Positions 44,093 to 52,853 of a stretch of 64,000 nucleotides of DNA are shown in pieces. The stretch spans positions 59,748 to 123,747 of the forward strand of contig NZ_QUMD01000009.1 in assembly GCF_003481985.1 (NCBI RefSeq), read 5' to 3'. Position 1 is the stretch's first letter. Every line of letters begins with the position of its first letter. The position numbers were made by a program, and so were the translations under genes. This DNA comes from Clostridium sp. OF09-36. GTDB taxonomy: Bacteria; Bacillota; Clostridia; Lachnospirales; Lachnospiraceae. The notes beneath the pieces are model-generated. The model saw nothing but the letters and a program-made list of their open reading frames with translations. It did no database searches and was not told the origin of the DNA.

Positions 44093-44756
44093 AGAAATTG
44101 GAACGTTAAAACGGATTACCTGGGGTGCACATTCGGCGGCGCTGACCATTCAGGCAAAACAGGTGCTTGCCGGTACCAAAGTGGGCGACAGCATTGCAGT
44201 CAATGGGATTTGCCTGACGGTGACGAATCTGGACACTTCCGGGTTTACGGCAGACGTAATGCATGAAACATTAAACCGTTCTTCCTTAAAAGGTGCAAAA
44301 CCGGGCATGCACGTGAACCTGGAGCGGGCAATGGCAGCAGAAGGGCGGTTTGGCGGTCATATCGTAAGTGGCCATGTGGATGGAACCGGAACGATCCGGA
44401 AGATTTCGCGGGATGATAATGCAATTTGGTATACTGTGGAAGCCAGCCCGGCAATTCTTCGCTATATTGTGGAGAAGGGATCCGTTACGATCGATGGGAT
44501 CAGCCTGACTGTGGCATCGGTGACGGAGAAATCTTTTTCCGTTTCCACGATACCGCACACCAATGCCGTGACAACTTTGGGAGAGCGGAAAGAAGGAGAT
44601 AAAGTGAACCTGGAGAATGATATCATCGGGAAATACGTGGAGCGGCTGCTGGGTGGGGGAATGACAGAGTGCAAATGTCCAGAACAACCAGATTCCAGAC
44701 AAAAACAGACAGAAAGCAAAATTACAAAAGAATTTCTGACCCAATATGGATTTTAA
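44073..44756 (+). CDS. ribE: Riboflavin synthase alpha subunit
   Basis: 227 residues made of two lumazine-binding repeats, the first starting 'MFTGIVEEIGTLKRI' and the second near 'GGHIVSGHVDGTGTI'. It converts two 6,7-dimethyl-8-ribityllumazine into riboflavin. The start overlaps ribD by 20 bp, so translation is coupled. After the normal end ('GKYVERLL') there is a charged tail of about 30 residues ('ECKCPEQPDSRQKQ...') that is longer than in most homologues. Confidence 0.95.
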   Translation: MFTGIVEEIGTLKRITWGAHSAALTIQAKQVLAGTKVGDSIAVNGICLTVTNLDTSGFTADVMHETLNRSSLKGAKPGMHVNLERAMAAEGRFGGHIVSGHVDGTGTIRKISRDDNAIWYTVEASPAILRYIVEKGSVTIDGISLTVASVTEKSFSVSTIPHTNAVTTLGERKEGDKVNLENDIIGKYVERLLGGGMTECKCPEQPDSRQKQTESKITKEFLTQYGF

Positions 44757-44783
44757 TAAAACGCAAGGCAGGAGGGAAAAATT

Positions 44784-45986
44784 ATGGCATTTCAATACAA
44801 TACCGTAGAAGAAGCGTTAGAAGAACTTCGCAAAGGACATATCATTCTGGTGACCGATGATCCGGACCGGGAAAATGAGGGAGATTTCATCTGTGCGGCA
44901 GAGTTTGCCACGACGGAAAATATCAATTTCATGGCAACCCATGGAAAAGGACTGATCTGCATGCCGATGTCCGAGGAATATGTAAAGAAACTGCAGATTC
45001 CTCAGATGGTGACCAATAATACAGACAACCATGAGACAGCGTTTACGGTTTCGATTGATTGTGTCGATACGACGACCGGAATTTCCGCAGCAGAGCGCTC
45101 CGTCACGGCCATGCGCTGTGTGGCAGAGGATGCAAAGCCGGAGGACTTTCGCAGACCGGGACACATGTTCCCGCTGCTGGCAAAAAAGAATGGTGTTCTG
45201 GAACGGGAAGGACACACGGAAGCTACCGTGGATCTGTGCCGCCTGGCCGGATTAAAGGAATGCGGGCTTTGCTGTGAGATCATGCGGGAGGACGGAACCA
45301 TGATGCGCACCAGCGAATTGCAGGAACTGGCAAAAACATGGGACTTAAAATTCATCACGATCCAGGACCTGAAAAATTACCGGAAATCCCAGGATCAACT
45401 GGTTGACCGGGTGACTGTGACGAAAATGCCGACCAAATACGGAGAATTTGTGGCTTACGGCTATGTAAACCGATTAAATGGCGAACATCATGTCGCACTG
45501 GTAAAAGGTGAGATTGGAGATGGGGAAGATGTCCTTTGCCGGATTCATTCGGAATGTCTGACCGGCGATACGTTTGGTTCCCTGCGCTGTGACTGTGGCC
45601 AGCAGTTTGCGGCAGCCATGACCCAGATTGAAAAAGAAGGACGTGGTATTCTCCTTTACATGCGGCAGGAAGGACGCGGCATCGGTCTGATCAACAAGCT
45701 GAAGGCCTATGAACTGCAGGAAAAGGGCATGGATACCCTGGAGGCTAATCTGGCACTTGGTTTTGCCGGGGATGAACGGGAATATTACATCGGTGCACAG
45801 ATCCTGCGGGATCTTGGAGTAAAGAGCATGCGCCTGCTCACCAACAATCCGGATAAAGTATACCAGCTTTCGGAGTTTGGCATGACCATCAAAGAGCGTG
45901 TGCCGATCCAGATGAGCGCGACGAAATACGATCTGTTTTACCTGCGGACCAAGCAGCAGCGTATGGGGCATCTGCTGCGGTATTAG
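44784..45986 (+). CDS. ribBA: Bifunctional DHBP synthase / GTP cyclohydrolase II
   Basis: 400 residues. The N-terminal 3,4-dihydroxybutanone-4-phosphate synthase has 'VTDDPDRENEGDFI' and 'RPGHMFPL'. The C-terminal GTP cyclohydrolase II has zinc ligands in 'SECLTGDTFGSLRCDCGQQ' and 'YMRQEGRGIGL'. Both active sites look intact. It provides the two committed precursors of riboflavin. It starts 27 bp after ribE with GGAGGG upstream. Confidence 0.96.
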   Translation: MAFQYNTVEEALEELRKGHIILVTDDPDRENEGDFICAAEFATTENINFMATHGKGLICMPMSEEYVKKLQIPQMVTNNTDNHETAFTVSIDCVDTTTGISAAERSVTAMRCVAEDAKPEDFRRPGHMFPLLAKKNGVLEREGHTEATVDLCRLAGLKECGLCCEIMREDGTMMRTSELQELAKTWDLKFITIQDLKNYRKSQDQLVDRVTVTKMPTKYGEFVAYGYVNRLNGEHHVALVKGEIGDGEDVLCRIHSECLTGDTFGSLRCDCGQQFAAAMTQIEKEGRGILLYMRQEGRGIGLINKLKAYELQEKGMDTLEANLALGFAGDEREYYIGAQILRDLGVKSMRLLTNNPDKVYQLSEFGMTIKERVPIQMSATKYDLFYLRTKQQRMGHLLRY

Positions 45987-46047
45987 AGGGTAAAAAATCT
46001 GTTGCAATATCATTTTATAATATATTATGAAGAAAGAGGACAAACAT

Positions 46048-46515
46048 ATGAGAGTACTGGAAGGAAATGTAGTAGCAAAAGGAATCCGTGTAGGAATTGT
46101 GGCAGCAAGATTTAATGAATTTATTACGTCAAAGCTGGTTGGCGGGGCACTGGATGGTTTAAAACGCCACGATGTCAAAGAGGAAGATATTGATATCGCG
46201 TGGGTGCCAGGTGCCTTTGAAATCCCCCTGATCGCGTCGAAGATGGCGAAAAGTAAAAAGTATGATGCGGTAATCTGTGTGGGTGCCGTGATCCGTGGAA
46301 GCACAAGCCACTATGATTATGTATGCAGTGAAGTCTCCAAGGGGATTGCAAATGTCTCTTTAAACAGTGACATTCCGGTGATGTTTGGTGTACTGACCAC
46401 CGATAACATTGAGCAGGCAATCGAGCGTGCAGGCAGTAAGGCAGGAAATAAAGGGTATGAGTGCGCGACCGGTGCCATCGAGATGGTGAATCTGATCCGT
46501 GCATTGGAAGCATAG
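46048..46515 (+). CDS. ribH: 6,7-dimethyl-8-ribityllumazine synthase
   Basis: 155 residues, normal length for RibH. 'ARFNEFITSKLVGGALDGLK', 'VPGAFEIPL', 'GAVIRGSTSHYDYV' and 'FGVLTTDNIEQA' are the substrate-site segments. ATG 46048 is preceded by AGAGGA at proper spacing; the upstream in-frame ATG 46027 has none. Last gene of the FMN-controlled operon. Confidence 0.96.
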   Translation: MRVLEGNVVAKGIRVGIVAARFNEFITSKLVGGALDGLKRHDVKEEDIDIAWVPGAFEIPLIASKMAKSKKYDAVICVGAVIRGSTSHYDYVCSEVSKGIANVSLNSDIPVMFGVLTTDNIEQAIERAGSKAGNKGYECATGAIEMVNLIRALEA

Positions 46516-46668
46516 ATAAAAAGCACCGATAAAATACTGAAAACTTTTGCACTCTAAAAGAATAACATGTTGACGAATCTTATTTTTCGTTTAAAATAAA
46601 AGAAGAAAACTAAAAATCTGTATGTAAATAGACAAATCGTTGGAAAATGGAAAGTGAGGAAATAGAGC

Positions 46669-47079
46669 ATGTTAAAGCAGGTATCTGTATACGCGGAAAA
46701 TAAAAAGGGTGCGCTTAAGATCGTTACCGGAATTTTGACGGATGCCGATATCAATATTCTTGGTTCTGTCACAAATGACAGTGCGGAATACGGAATCATC
46801 CGCATGGTGGTTACTGATCCGAAAAAGGCACAGAAAATCCTGACTGAGGCCGGTTACTTATGCCGTCTCACCAATGTACTCGGCATCGAAGTAGAGGATG
46901 AAGTGGGAAGCTTAAACCGGGTTCTGGCAGCATTCTTAGAGAGCAATATCAATGTCAATTACCAGTATCTGTCTTTCAACCGTCAGTCTGGAAAGCCGGT
47001 CATGGTTCTTCACACAGACGATTGTGAGTTCGTAGAAAAATGTCTGGCAGCAAAGGGCTTTCAGATGACCGAAGTTTAA
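46669..47079 (+). CDS. Tandem ACT-domain amino acid-binding protein
   Basis: 136 residues forming two ACT domains: 'KQVSVYAENKKGALKIVTGI' with 'DADINILG', and 'VEDEVGSLNRVLAAFLESNI' with 'NVNYQYLS'. No enzymatic domain is attached, so it is a small regulatory ligand sensor. It is separated from ribH by 150 bp and followed by a terminator. GAGG precedes the ATG at modest distance. Confidence 0.9.
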   Translation: MLKQVSVYAENKKGALKIVTGILTDADINILGSVTNDSAEYGIIRMVVTDPKKAQKILTEAGYLCRLTNVLGIEVEDEVGSLNRVLAAFLESNINVNYQYLSFNRQSGKPVMVLHTDDCEFVEKCLAAKGFQMTEV

Positions 47080-47097
47080 AAAAATGATCAAAAAATG

Positions 47098-47136
47098 AGG
47101 GATGTTCAGGCAAAAAAGGCCGGCATCCCTATTTTT
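47098..47136 (+). terminator. Terminator of the ACT-domain gene
   Basis: AGGGATG (47098-47104) pairs with CATCCCT (47124-47130), extended by a partial GCC/GGC pairing, followed by ATTTTTG. Confidence 0.75.
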
Positions 47137-47200
47137 GCTGTATATGGAAAATGAAGACTACAGCAGGGAAAATGGAATGTAATAAGGAGACTAACAACAA

Positions 47201-47761
47201 ATGCAATTTGAAAAACTGGAACAAAATATCATCGATCTGGTCAAAGAGGAACAGGCCAAGCTTGGTTACCGGAAGGAGTGTATCCGTCTGTACTATCCGC
47301 TGAGCTCCCTTATGCACCTGACTGGAAAATCATGCGGGGAGCAGGAAATGCTCACGCTGCTTTCTGACTTTTGCAGGGAGGCAGAACCACACCTGGGAAA
47401 GATCACGGTTTCTGCAAAGAAGGAACGCTTTTGCTTCCTGATTCCGGAGGAAGGCGTTGTATATGTGAAGGAAAACACGCTTCCAAACGAATTTATCAAA
47501 GAGCTGGTCGAACTGGTCGGACGCCATGACTGTACCATGGAAGAAATCAAAGCATTGTTTGAAAAACAGCCATGGCCGATTATTGTGAAGCCGGTAAAGG
47601 GTGATGAATTTGATCTTTTGATCCGGTTCGCAGAAGGCGCAAAAGATTCTTATTATTATTGCTTTAAGGATGAAGGCTGCCACATCATTTATCACCGTTT
47701 CCTGCCGGAAGATTATGCGGATTTTGGTTTTGAGGAGCTTGAGCATGAACCGGAAACATAA
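47201..47761 (+). CDS. DUF3877 family protein
   Basis: 186 residues, soluble. 'MQFEKLEQNIIDLVKEEQAK' followed by 'GYRKECIRLYYPLSSLMHL' is the recognisable DUF3877 N-terminus; the C-terminal part has 'DLLIRFAEGAKDSYYYCFKD'. AAGGAG precedes the ATG. It overlaps the EamA transporter start by 17 bp, so the two are co-translated. Function unknown. Confidence 0.8.
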   Translation: MQFEKLEQNIIDLVKEEQAKLGYRKECIRLYYPLSSLMHLTGKSCGEQEMLTLLSDFCREAEPHLGKITVSAKKERFCFLIPEEGVVYVKENTLPNEFIKELVELVGRHDCTMEEIKALFEKQPWPIIVKPVKGDEFDLLIRFAEGAKDSYYYCFKDEGCHIIYHRFLPEDYADFGFEELEHEPET

Positions 47762-48605
47762 AGCAATCCTTTATATTGTATTGTCCTCATTCTGCTTTGC
47801 CCTGATGAGTGTGTTTGTGCGCCTCGCCGGAGATATCCCGTCTGTGCAGAAGAGTTTTTTCCGGAATCTGATCGCATTTTTCTTTGCTGTGATCCTTCTG
47901 ATCAAAAATAAGATCTGGCTGACTGATGCAAAGAAAAATCTCGGGTATCTGATCCTGCGTTCTACGTTTGGAACGCTGGGAATTTTCTGCAACTTTTATG
48001 CGGTCGACCACCTGGTTTTGGCAGATGCTTCCATGTTAAATAAGATGTCGCCGTTTTTCGCCATTGTATTCAGCTTTCTGATCCTTGGCGAAAAAGTAAA
48101 GCCAACACAGGCATTTTGCGTAGTCGGTGCTTTTATCGGAAGCTTGTTCATTTTAAAACCGACCTTTGCCAACATGGCACTGGTACCGTCACTGATCGGA
48201 CTTTGCGGCGGTCTGTTTGCAGGTGTTGCGTATACCTTTGTACGGCTTTTGGGAGAGCGGGGAGAAAAAGGACCTTTTATCGTCTTTTTCTTTTCCGGTT
48301 TTTCCTGCCTGGTTTCTTTGCCGTACCTGCTTTTGCATTACCATCCGATGAGTGCGTCCCAGCTTGGATTTCTTCTGCTTGCAGGACTTGCGGCATCCGG
48401 TGGTCAGTTCAGCATTACTGCGGCTTACTGCAATGCTCCGGCGCGCGAGATTTCGGTGTACGATTATTCACAGATCATCTTTTCTGCCCTGTTAGGATTT
48501 CTTTTGTTCAGCCAGGTGCCGGATTTCTTGAGTGTGATCGGCTATCTGACGATCTGTGTGATGGCTGTAGTTATGTTTCTTTATAATAATCGAAAGACTT
48601 GTTGA
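47745..48605 (+). CDS. EamA/DMT family transporter
   Basis: 286 residues, ten hydrophobic helices in two EamA repeats. The first helix 'AILYIVLSSFCFALMSVFV' and the motif 'ADASMLNKMSPFFAIVFSF' are typical. ATG 47745 with GGAG upstream inside the DUF3877 gene is the start; the longer in-frame extension to 47670 would read through coding sequence of that gene. It probably exports a metabolite; substrate unknown. Confidence 0.9.
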   Translation: MNRKHKAILYIVLSSFCFALMSVFVRLAGDIPSVQKSFFRNLIAFFFAVILLIKNKIWLTDAKKNLGYLILRSTFGTLGIFCNFYAVDHLVLADASMLNKMSPFFAIVFSFLILGEKVKPTQAFCVVGAFIGSLFILKPTFANMALVPSLIGLCGGLFAGVAYTFVRLLGERGEKGPFIVFFFSGFSCLVSLPYLLLHYHPMSASQLGFLLLAGLAASGGQFSITAAYCNAPAREISVYDYSQIIFSALLGFLLFSQVPDFLSVIGYLTICVMAVVMFLYNNRKTC

Positions 48606-48634
48606 CAGAAAAGAAATATGTTACATTGAATATG

Positions 48635-48670
48635 GTGATTCAGAATATTGTGATTCAGAATATTGTGATT
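48635..48670. repeat. Short 15-bp tandem repeat upstream of the AAA gene
   Basis: GTGATTCAGAATATT occurs at 48635-48649 and 48650-48664, and a third copy begins (GTGATT at 48665). A perfect palindrome ATCATATGAT at about 48679-48688 follows. Together they lie 40-90 bp before ATG 48724. Confidence 0.7.
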
Positions 48671-48723
48671 GACATCAGATCATATGATATTAGACGATAC
48701 TTGAGATAAAAGGGGAAAACCGT

Positions 48724-50211
48724 ATGCCAGTATTTGATTTCAGCGATGCTCCGGACGCAAAGAATCCGGGCGAGTGCACGTATACCACATTTCAGTCGAG
48801 TGAGCCGGAGGCATCTCCGGAAAAACCGATCCTTGTCCTCGATAACAAAAAACGGAAATGGCAGCATCATTCCTGCGGAATGTTTACGAATCCGGTAAAA
48901 CGTACCACCTTCGAATTTCAGGAGAAGGATGGCACGGTAAGCGCCGATATTTTAAAAATTGATGCCCGCTTTGTCAGCTTGTTAAAATGGCTTGGAGAAA
49001 ATCATATCAGCGTCCGTCTGTCAGGCGAAAACCGTCCGGAAGGGTATGCTGTTTACAAAATCCGGGAGACGGCGTTTGGCGGCGGCACCAAGCTTTCGGC
49101 AGAAGACGGCTTTTTACAGTTTATGATCGAGCGGCTGTTTGCGAGCAATGCGCCGGGCGAGAACGTAGTCGATGAAAGCCTGGAAGAAGCTGGCGACGAC
49201 ATGAAACTGACCAGCATTCAGAGTATCACGGATTTCATGAATTGTGCTGGAAGAACCCTTCCGGACAACATCCGTCTCTGGGCGCGGAGAAACCTGGCAG
49301 TAGCGCGTTCCCATGAGGTATCCCCGGAGGAACGCCGCCATGCGCAGCGCGCACTTTCTATTATGATGAATGTCCAGTGGAAGAGCAATTACTTTGAATC
49401 GATCGATCCGAAGGAAGCACGCCGGATCCTGGATGAAGAATTGTACGGAATGGAACGCGTAAAACAGCGTATCATTGAGACCATTATCCAGATCAACCGT
49501 ACGCACACTCTTCCTGCCTATGGACTTTTATTAGTAGGACCTGCCGGAACCGGAAAGTCCCAGATCGCCTACGCAGTAGCCCGTATCTTAAAGCTTCCAT
49601 GGACCACCCTGGATATGAGCTCCATCAACGATCCGGAGCAGCTGACCGGCAGCTCCCGTATCTACGCGAACGCAAAGCCGGGCATTATCATGGATGCCTT
49701 TTCCATGGCAGGGGAGTCCAACCTGGTATTTATCATCAATGAGCTGGATAAGGCAGCTTCCGGAAAAGGAAACGGAAATCCGGCCGATGTACTGCTGACA
49801 CTGCTCGATAATCTTGGTTTTACTGACAACTACATGGAATGTATGATTCCAACCGTCGGTGTTTATCCGATTGCAACAGCCAACGATAAATCCCAGATCA
49901 GCGCGCCGCTCATGTCACGTTTTGCGGTGATCGATATCCCGGATTATACGGCAGAGGAAAAGAAAATCATCTTTTCCAGATTTGCACTGCCGAAGGTATT
50001 AAAACGTATGGGATTAAAAGACGGAGAGTGCAATGTGGCATCGGATGGCCTGGATGCGGTGGTAGAATTCTTTGCTGGGACCAGCGGGATCCGTGATCTG
50101 GAGCAGGCAGCAGAGCATATTGCGGCAAATGCATTATACCAGATCGAAGTGAATCATGTTGCAGAAGTGACATTTGACCGTGAGATGGTCATGAAGCTGC
50201 TTGAAGCATAA
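48724..50211 (+). CDS. Lon-like AAA+ ATPase without protease domain; Walker B Asp replaced by Asn
   Basis: 495 residues. The N-terminal about 240 residues are not recognised. The AAA domain is Lon-like: 'LYGMERVKQRIIETIIQINR' resembles the Lon 'GLxxVKxRI' segment, Walker A is 'GPAGTGKS' (272-279), and the Walker B region reads 'VFIINELDKA', aligning with Lon 'LDEIDK' but with N339 in place of the Mg-binding Asp. Sensor and arginine-finger region 'IATANDKSQISAPLMSRF' is present. There is no Ser-Lys protease domain. AGGGG precedes the ATG. Probably a remodelling or scaffold ATPase; role unknown. Confidence 0.75.
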   Translation: MPVFDFSDAPDAKNPGECTYTTFQSSEPEASPEKPILVLDNKKRKWQHHSCGMFTNPVKRTTFEFQEKDGTVSADILKIDARFVSLLKWLGENHISVRLSGENRPEGYAVYKIRETAFGGGTKLSAEDGFLQFMIERLFASNAPGENVVDESLEEAGDDMKLTSIQSITDFMNCAGRTLPDNIRLWARRNLAVARSHEVSPEERRHAQRALSIMMNVQWKSNYFESIDPKEARRILDEELYGMERVKQRIIETIIQINRTHTLPAYGLLLVGPAGTGKSQIAYAVARILKLPWTTLDMSSINDPEQLTGSSRIYANAKPGIIMDAFSMAGESNLVFIINELDKAASGKGNGNPADVLLTLLDNLGFTDNYMECMIPTVGVYPIATANDKSQISAPLMSRFAVIDIPDYTAEEKKIIFSRFALPKVLKRMGLKDGECNVASDGLDAVVEFFAGTSGIRDLEQAAEHIAANALYQIEVNHVAEVTFDREMVMKLLEA

Positions 50212-50278
50212 AAAGCAGTGCCGATAACGCTGACGATACGAAAATCATTACGAGTATTTATTTGAATGAGGTGTGATT

Positions 50279-52284
50279 GTGGTTTTACAGACAGAACAAA
50301 CAGAGCGATTAAGAAAAGCACTGCACATTGACATAACAGATGGAATCATTCTTGCAGTTATGCGCCAGGGAAGACGACAGGAAAATGACACGAAAGAAAC
50401 CATGGAAGCATGGATGGAACGTCATGTTTTTGTATATGCATCCACGCCGAAAGTATTGGAAACCATGAAAAAAGAATTCAGTGTTTCCTCACTTTTACGT
50501 GAATATAAACATGGAAAACGGTTTCTGGTATACCGGTGTCATCTTGTAAATAGAGATATGATGCTGGTAGATAAGGTGACTATTTATCTATTTGAAAACA
50601 CGGTCACCGGCCATGTGGAAGCCCAAATGTTTATCGAAGATATCACACAGGAATATCTGGATAATGTTACCAACGAAGTGCTTTACCAGAAAGATTATAA
50701 GCTGCTCAGCCTGATCAGCCTGGACCGGGAAATCATAAATTTCCGCAGTTGCCATTTGGAAGACATCGACATAAAGAAACGTAAAAATATCCCATATAAA
50801 AAAGCAGCAGAGCTGGTTTGCGGGCATCATATTCATCCAAATGACAGGGAACGTTTCCTTTCCAAAACCAATCTTACATTTTTAAGAAAAACAATGGAAG
50901 AGAAGGGAATGCATTCGTTTGCCGCGCAGACAACTGATAGCTGACGGAACGCTATACTTATTACTGGTTTGACAAATCTGAAAATATGCTGTTGCTGGTT
51001 GCGGACGATATGACAAAAGAACTGGAAACAGATCCGCTTACAGGACTTCCAAACCGTGCAGGATTTCTCCGGCAGGTGGGTGAAATCCTGCGAAAACAGT
51101 CCGATGCCCAGTATGCAATTTTGTTTTTTAATATCCAGCGCTTTAAAGCCATTAATGATCTGTTTGGTTACGAGAAGGGAGACCGTATTTTAAAGAAAAT
51201 CGTGGATGCTCTGGAAAAAAGCTTCCTGAAACCACTCGTAACGGCTCGTATGGAGGCAGACCGTTTTGTGGCGTTCGTGGATACCGCTAACTTAAAGTTA
51301 GATCAGATGAACCAGCTTTTGCATTATTCTTATCATGACGGAAAGACAGACATTGAACTCCATGGGCGTTGCGGCATTTATTATGTCCCGAAACAGTGTA
51401 CGTTAAGCGTATCGGATATGTGCGACCGGGCAAAGCTGGCAAAGAATTATATTTCTAACCAGTATGTGCAGCCGTATTCCATTTACGATGAAAGCATGAA
51501 AATGGAATACGATGATAATAGCCGTGTGATGATCAATCTGGAACAGGCCATTGAAAAGAATGAGTTCTGTGTCTATTATCAGCCGGTCTATGATGCGAAA
51601 ACCGAAGAAATCGTTTCTGCGGAGGCTCTGGTCCGTTGGATCCCGGATAAGAAAAATCCGGTCCTTCCGGGGCGGTTTATCCCAGTGCTGGAAAACAGCG
51701 GCCATATTACCAAGCTGGATACATTTGTAAACAGAACGGTAAGGGAAATGATCCGGAAACGAAAACAGGAGGGAAAAAAGGTCCTTCCGGTTGCGGTAAA
51801 CCTTTCCCGTATGGACCTGATGGACAAAGACATCATGGGACGCATCTGGGAAAATGTAAATGATAAGAAAATTCCGGTCAGTATGTTCCATTATGAACTC
51901 ACAGAGTCTGCTTATGCAGATATTACCGAAAGCGGAAGTAAATTTTTGACCGGGTTGCAGAAAAAGGGAGCGAAGATCCTGATCGACGATTTTGGAAGCG
52001 GAATTTCTTCATTCAGCACCGTGCGCGACTATGAATTCGATATCATTAAGCTGGATATGGGATTTGTACAGAAAATTGGCACCAGCAAGAAAACGGACAA
52101 CATCCTCATTGCGCTGATCGACCTGGCGCATAGTCTCGATATGAAGGTGATCGCAGAAGGTGTGGAAACGAAGGAGCAGACGGAGTTTTTGAAAAAGAAC
52201 GGCTGCGATTATTTTCAGGGCTTTTATTACGCAAAGCCAATGTCGCAGGATGAGTTTGAAGCGATGCTGGACCGGGAATTATAA
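50279..52284 (+). pseudogene. Cyclic-di-GMP phosphodiesterase (degenerate GGDEF + EAL), one frameshift
   Basis: Reconstructed as about 669 residues: an N-terminal PAS-like sensor, a GGDEF domain with a degenerate active site (MEADRF at the GGDEF position), and an EAL domain with 'SAEALVRW', 'DDFGSGISS' and 'AEGVETKEQ' intact, so a phosphodiesterase is expected. The frame breaks near 50940 (GATAGC-TGACGG; one C gives 'TTDSLTERYTYYWFDKSENM'). GTG 50279 has GAGG upstream. No membrane helix, so cytoplasmic. Degrades cyclic-di-GMP; the degenerate GGDEF may bind GTP as an allosteric signal. Confidence 0.82.
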
Positions 52285-52321
52285 ATTTAAATCATAAAAT
52301 AAAAAAAGATTCAAATTGTTG

Positions 52322-52350
52322 TTGACAATTAACACAATTTATATTATACT
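52322..52350 (+). promoter_or_regulatory. tRNA operon promoter
   Basis: TTGACA at 52322-52327 and TATACT at 52345-52350, spacer 17 bp, 11 bp before tRNA-Pro. Confidence 0.8.
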
Positions 52351-52361
52351 ACTGAACGTAG

Positions 52362-52435
52362 CGAGGCGTGGCTCAGTTTGGTAGAGCGCTGCGTTCGGGA
52401 CGCAGAGGTCGCAAGTTCGAATCTTGTCGCCTCGA
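52362..52435 (+). tRNA. tRNA-Pro (anticodon CGG)
   Basis: 74-nt cloverleaf: acceptor CGAGGCG/CGCCTCG, anticodon stem CTGCG/CGCAG with loop TTCGGGA (CGG), T-loop TTCGAAT. CCA is not encoded. First of three tRNAs in one transcript. Confidence 0.95.
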
Positions 52436-52462
52436 CTCACTTCAGGTTTTACCTGAAGGAAT

Positions 52463-52534
52463 GGCCTCATGGTCAAGCGGTTAAGACGACGCCCTCTCAC
52501 GGCGTAAACTCGGGTTCGATTCCCGATGAGGTCA
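52463..52534 (+). tRNA. tRNA-Glu (anticodon CTC)
   Basis: 72-nt cloverleaf: acceptor GGCCTCA/TGAGGTC, anticodon stem ACGCC/GGCGT with loop CTCTCAC (CTC), T-loop TTCGATT. CCA is not encoded. Confidence 0.95.
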
Positions 52535-52573
52535 TATGCTTTGGATTTTTGTCCAAAGCATTTTTGTTAGGAC

Positions 52574-52646
52574 GCTTCTGTAGCGCAGTTGGTAGCGCAA
52601 CGCATTCGTAATGCGTGGGTCGCCGGTTCGAGTCCGGCCAGGAGCT
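52574..52646 (+). tRNA. tRNA-Thr (anticodon CGT), attachment site of the integrated element
   Basis: 73-nt cloverleaf: acceptor GCTTCTG/CAGGAGC, anticodon stem ACGCA/TGCGT with loop TTCGTAA (CGT), T-loop TTCGAGT. CCA is not encoded. Its 3' half from 52605 is duplicated at 63152, so it is the target of integration; this copy stays complete. Confidence 0.95.
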
Positions 52647-52720
52647 TTATAAGTAAGTAAAAAAATCTCCCAAAAAGCAAGGAAAATCAAGGGTTTCCGG
52701 CTGGATGGGGGATTTTTTAT
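52605..52720. repeat. Left attachment repeat (attL)
   Basis: Starts with TTCGTAATGCGTGGGTCGCC of tRNA-Thr and continues past the tRNA end through AATCTCCC...GGGGGATTTTTT, a hairpin that should terminate the tRNA transcript. The copy at 63152-63265 matches with a few changes. Confidence 0.85.
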
Positions 52721-52853
52721 TGCATGGATGATTAAGAACGGAGTGAACAGTAATCGAAACATTGTACAACCTTTACAAATTCGTCCATTATCATTGCTAT
52801 TTTTTGGTAAAAAGAGTATACTTTAAAGCACTAAACACCAGGAGTATAAAATT

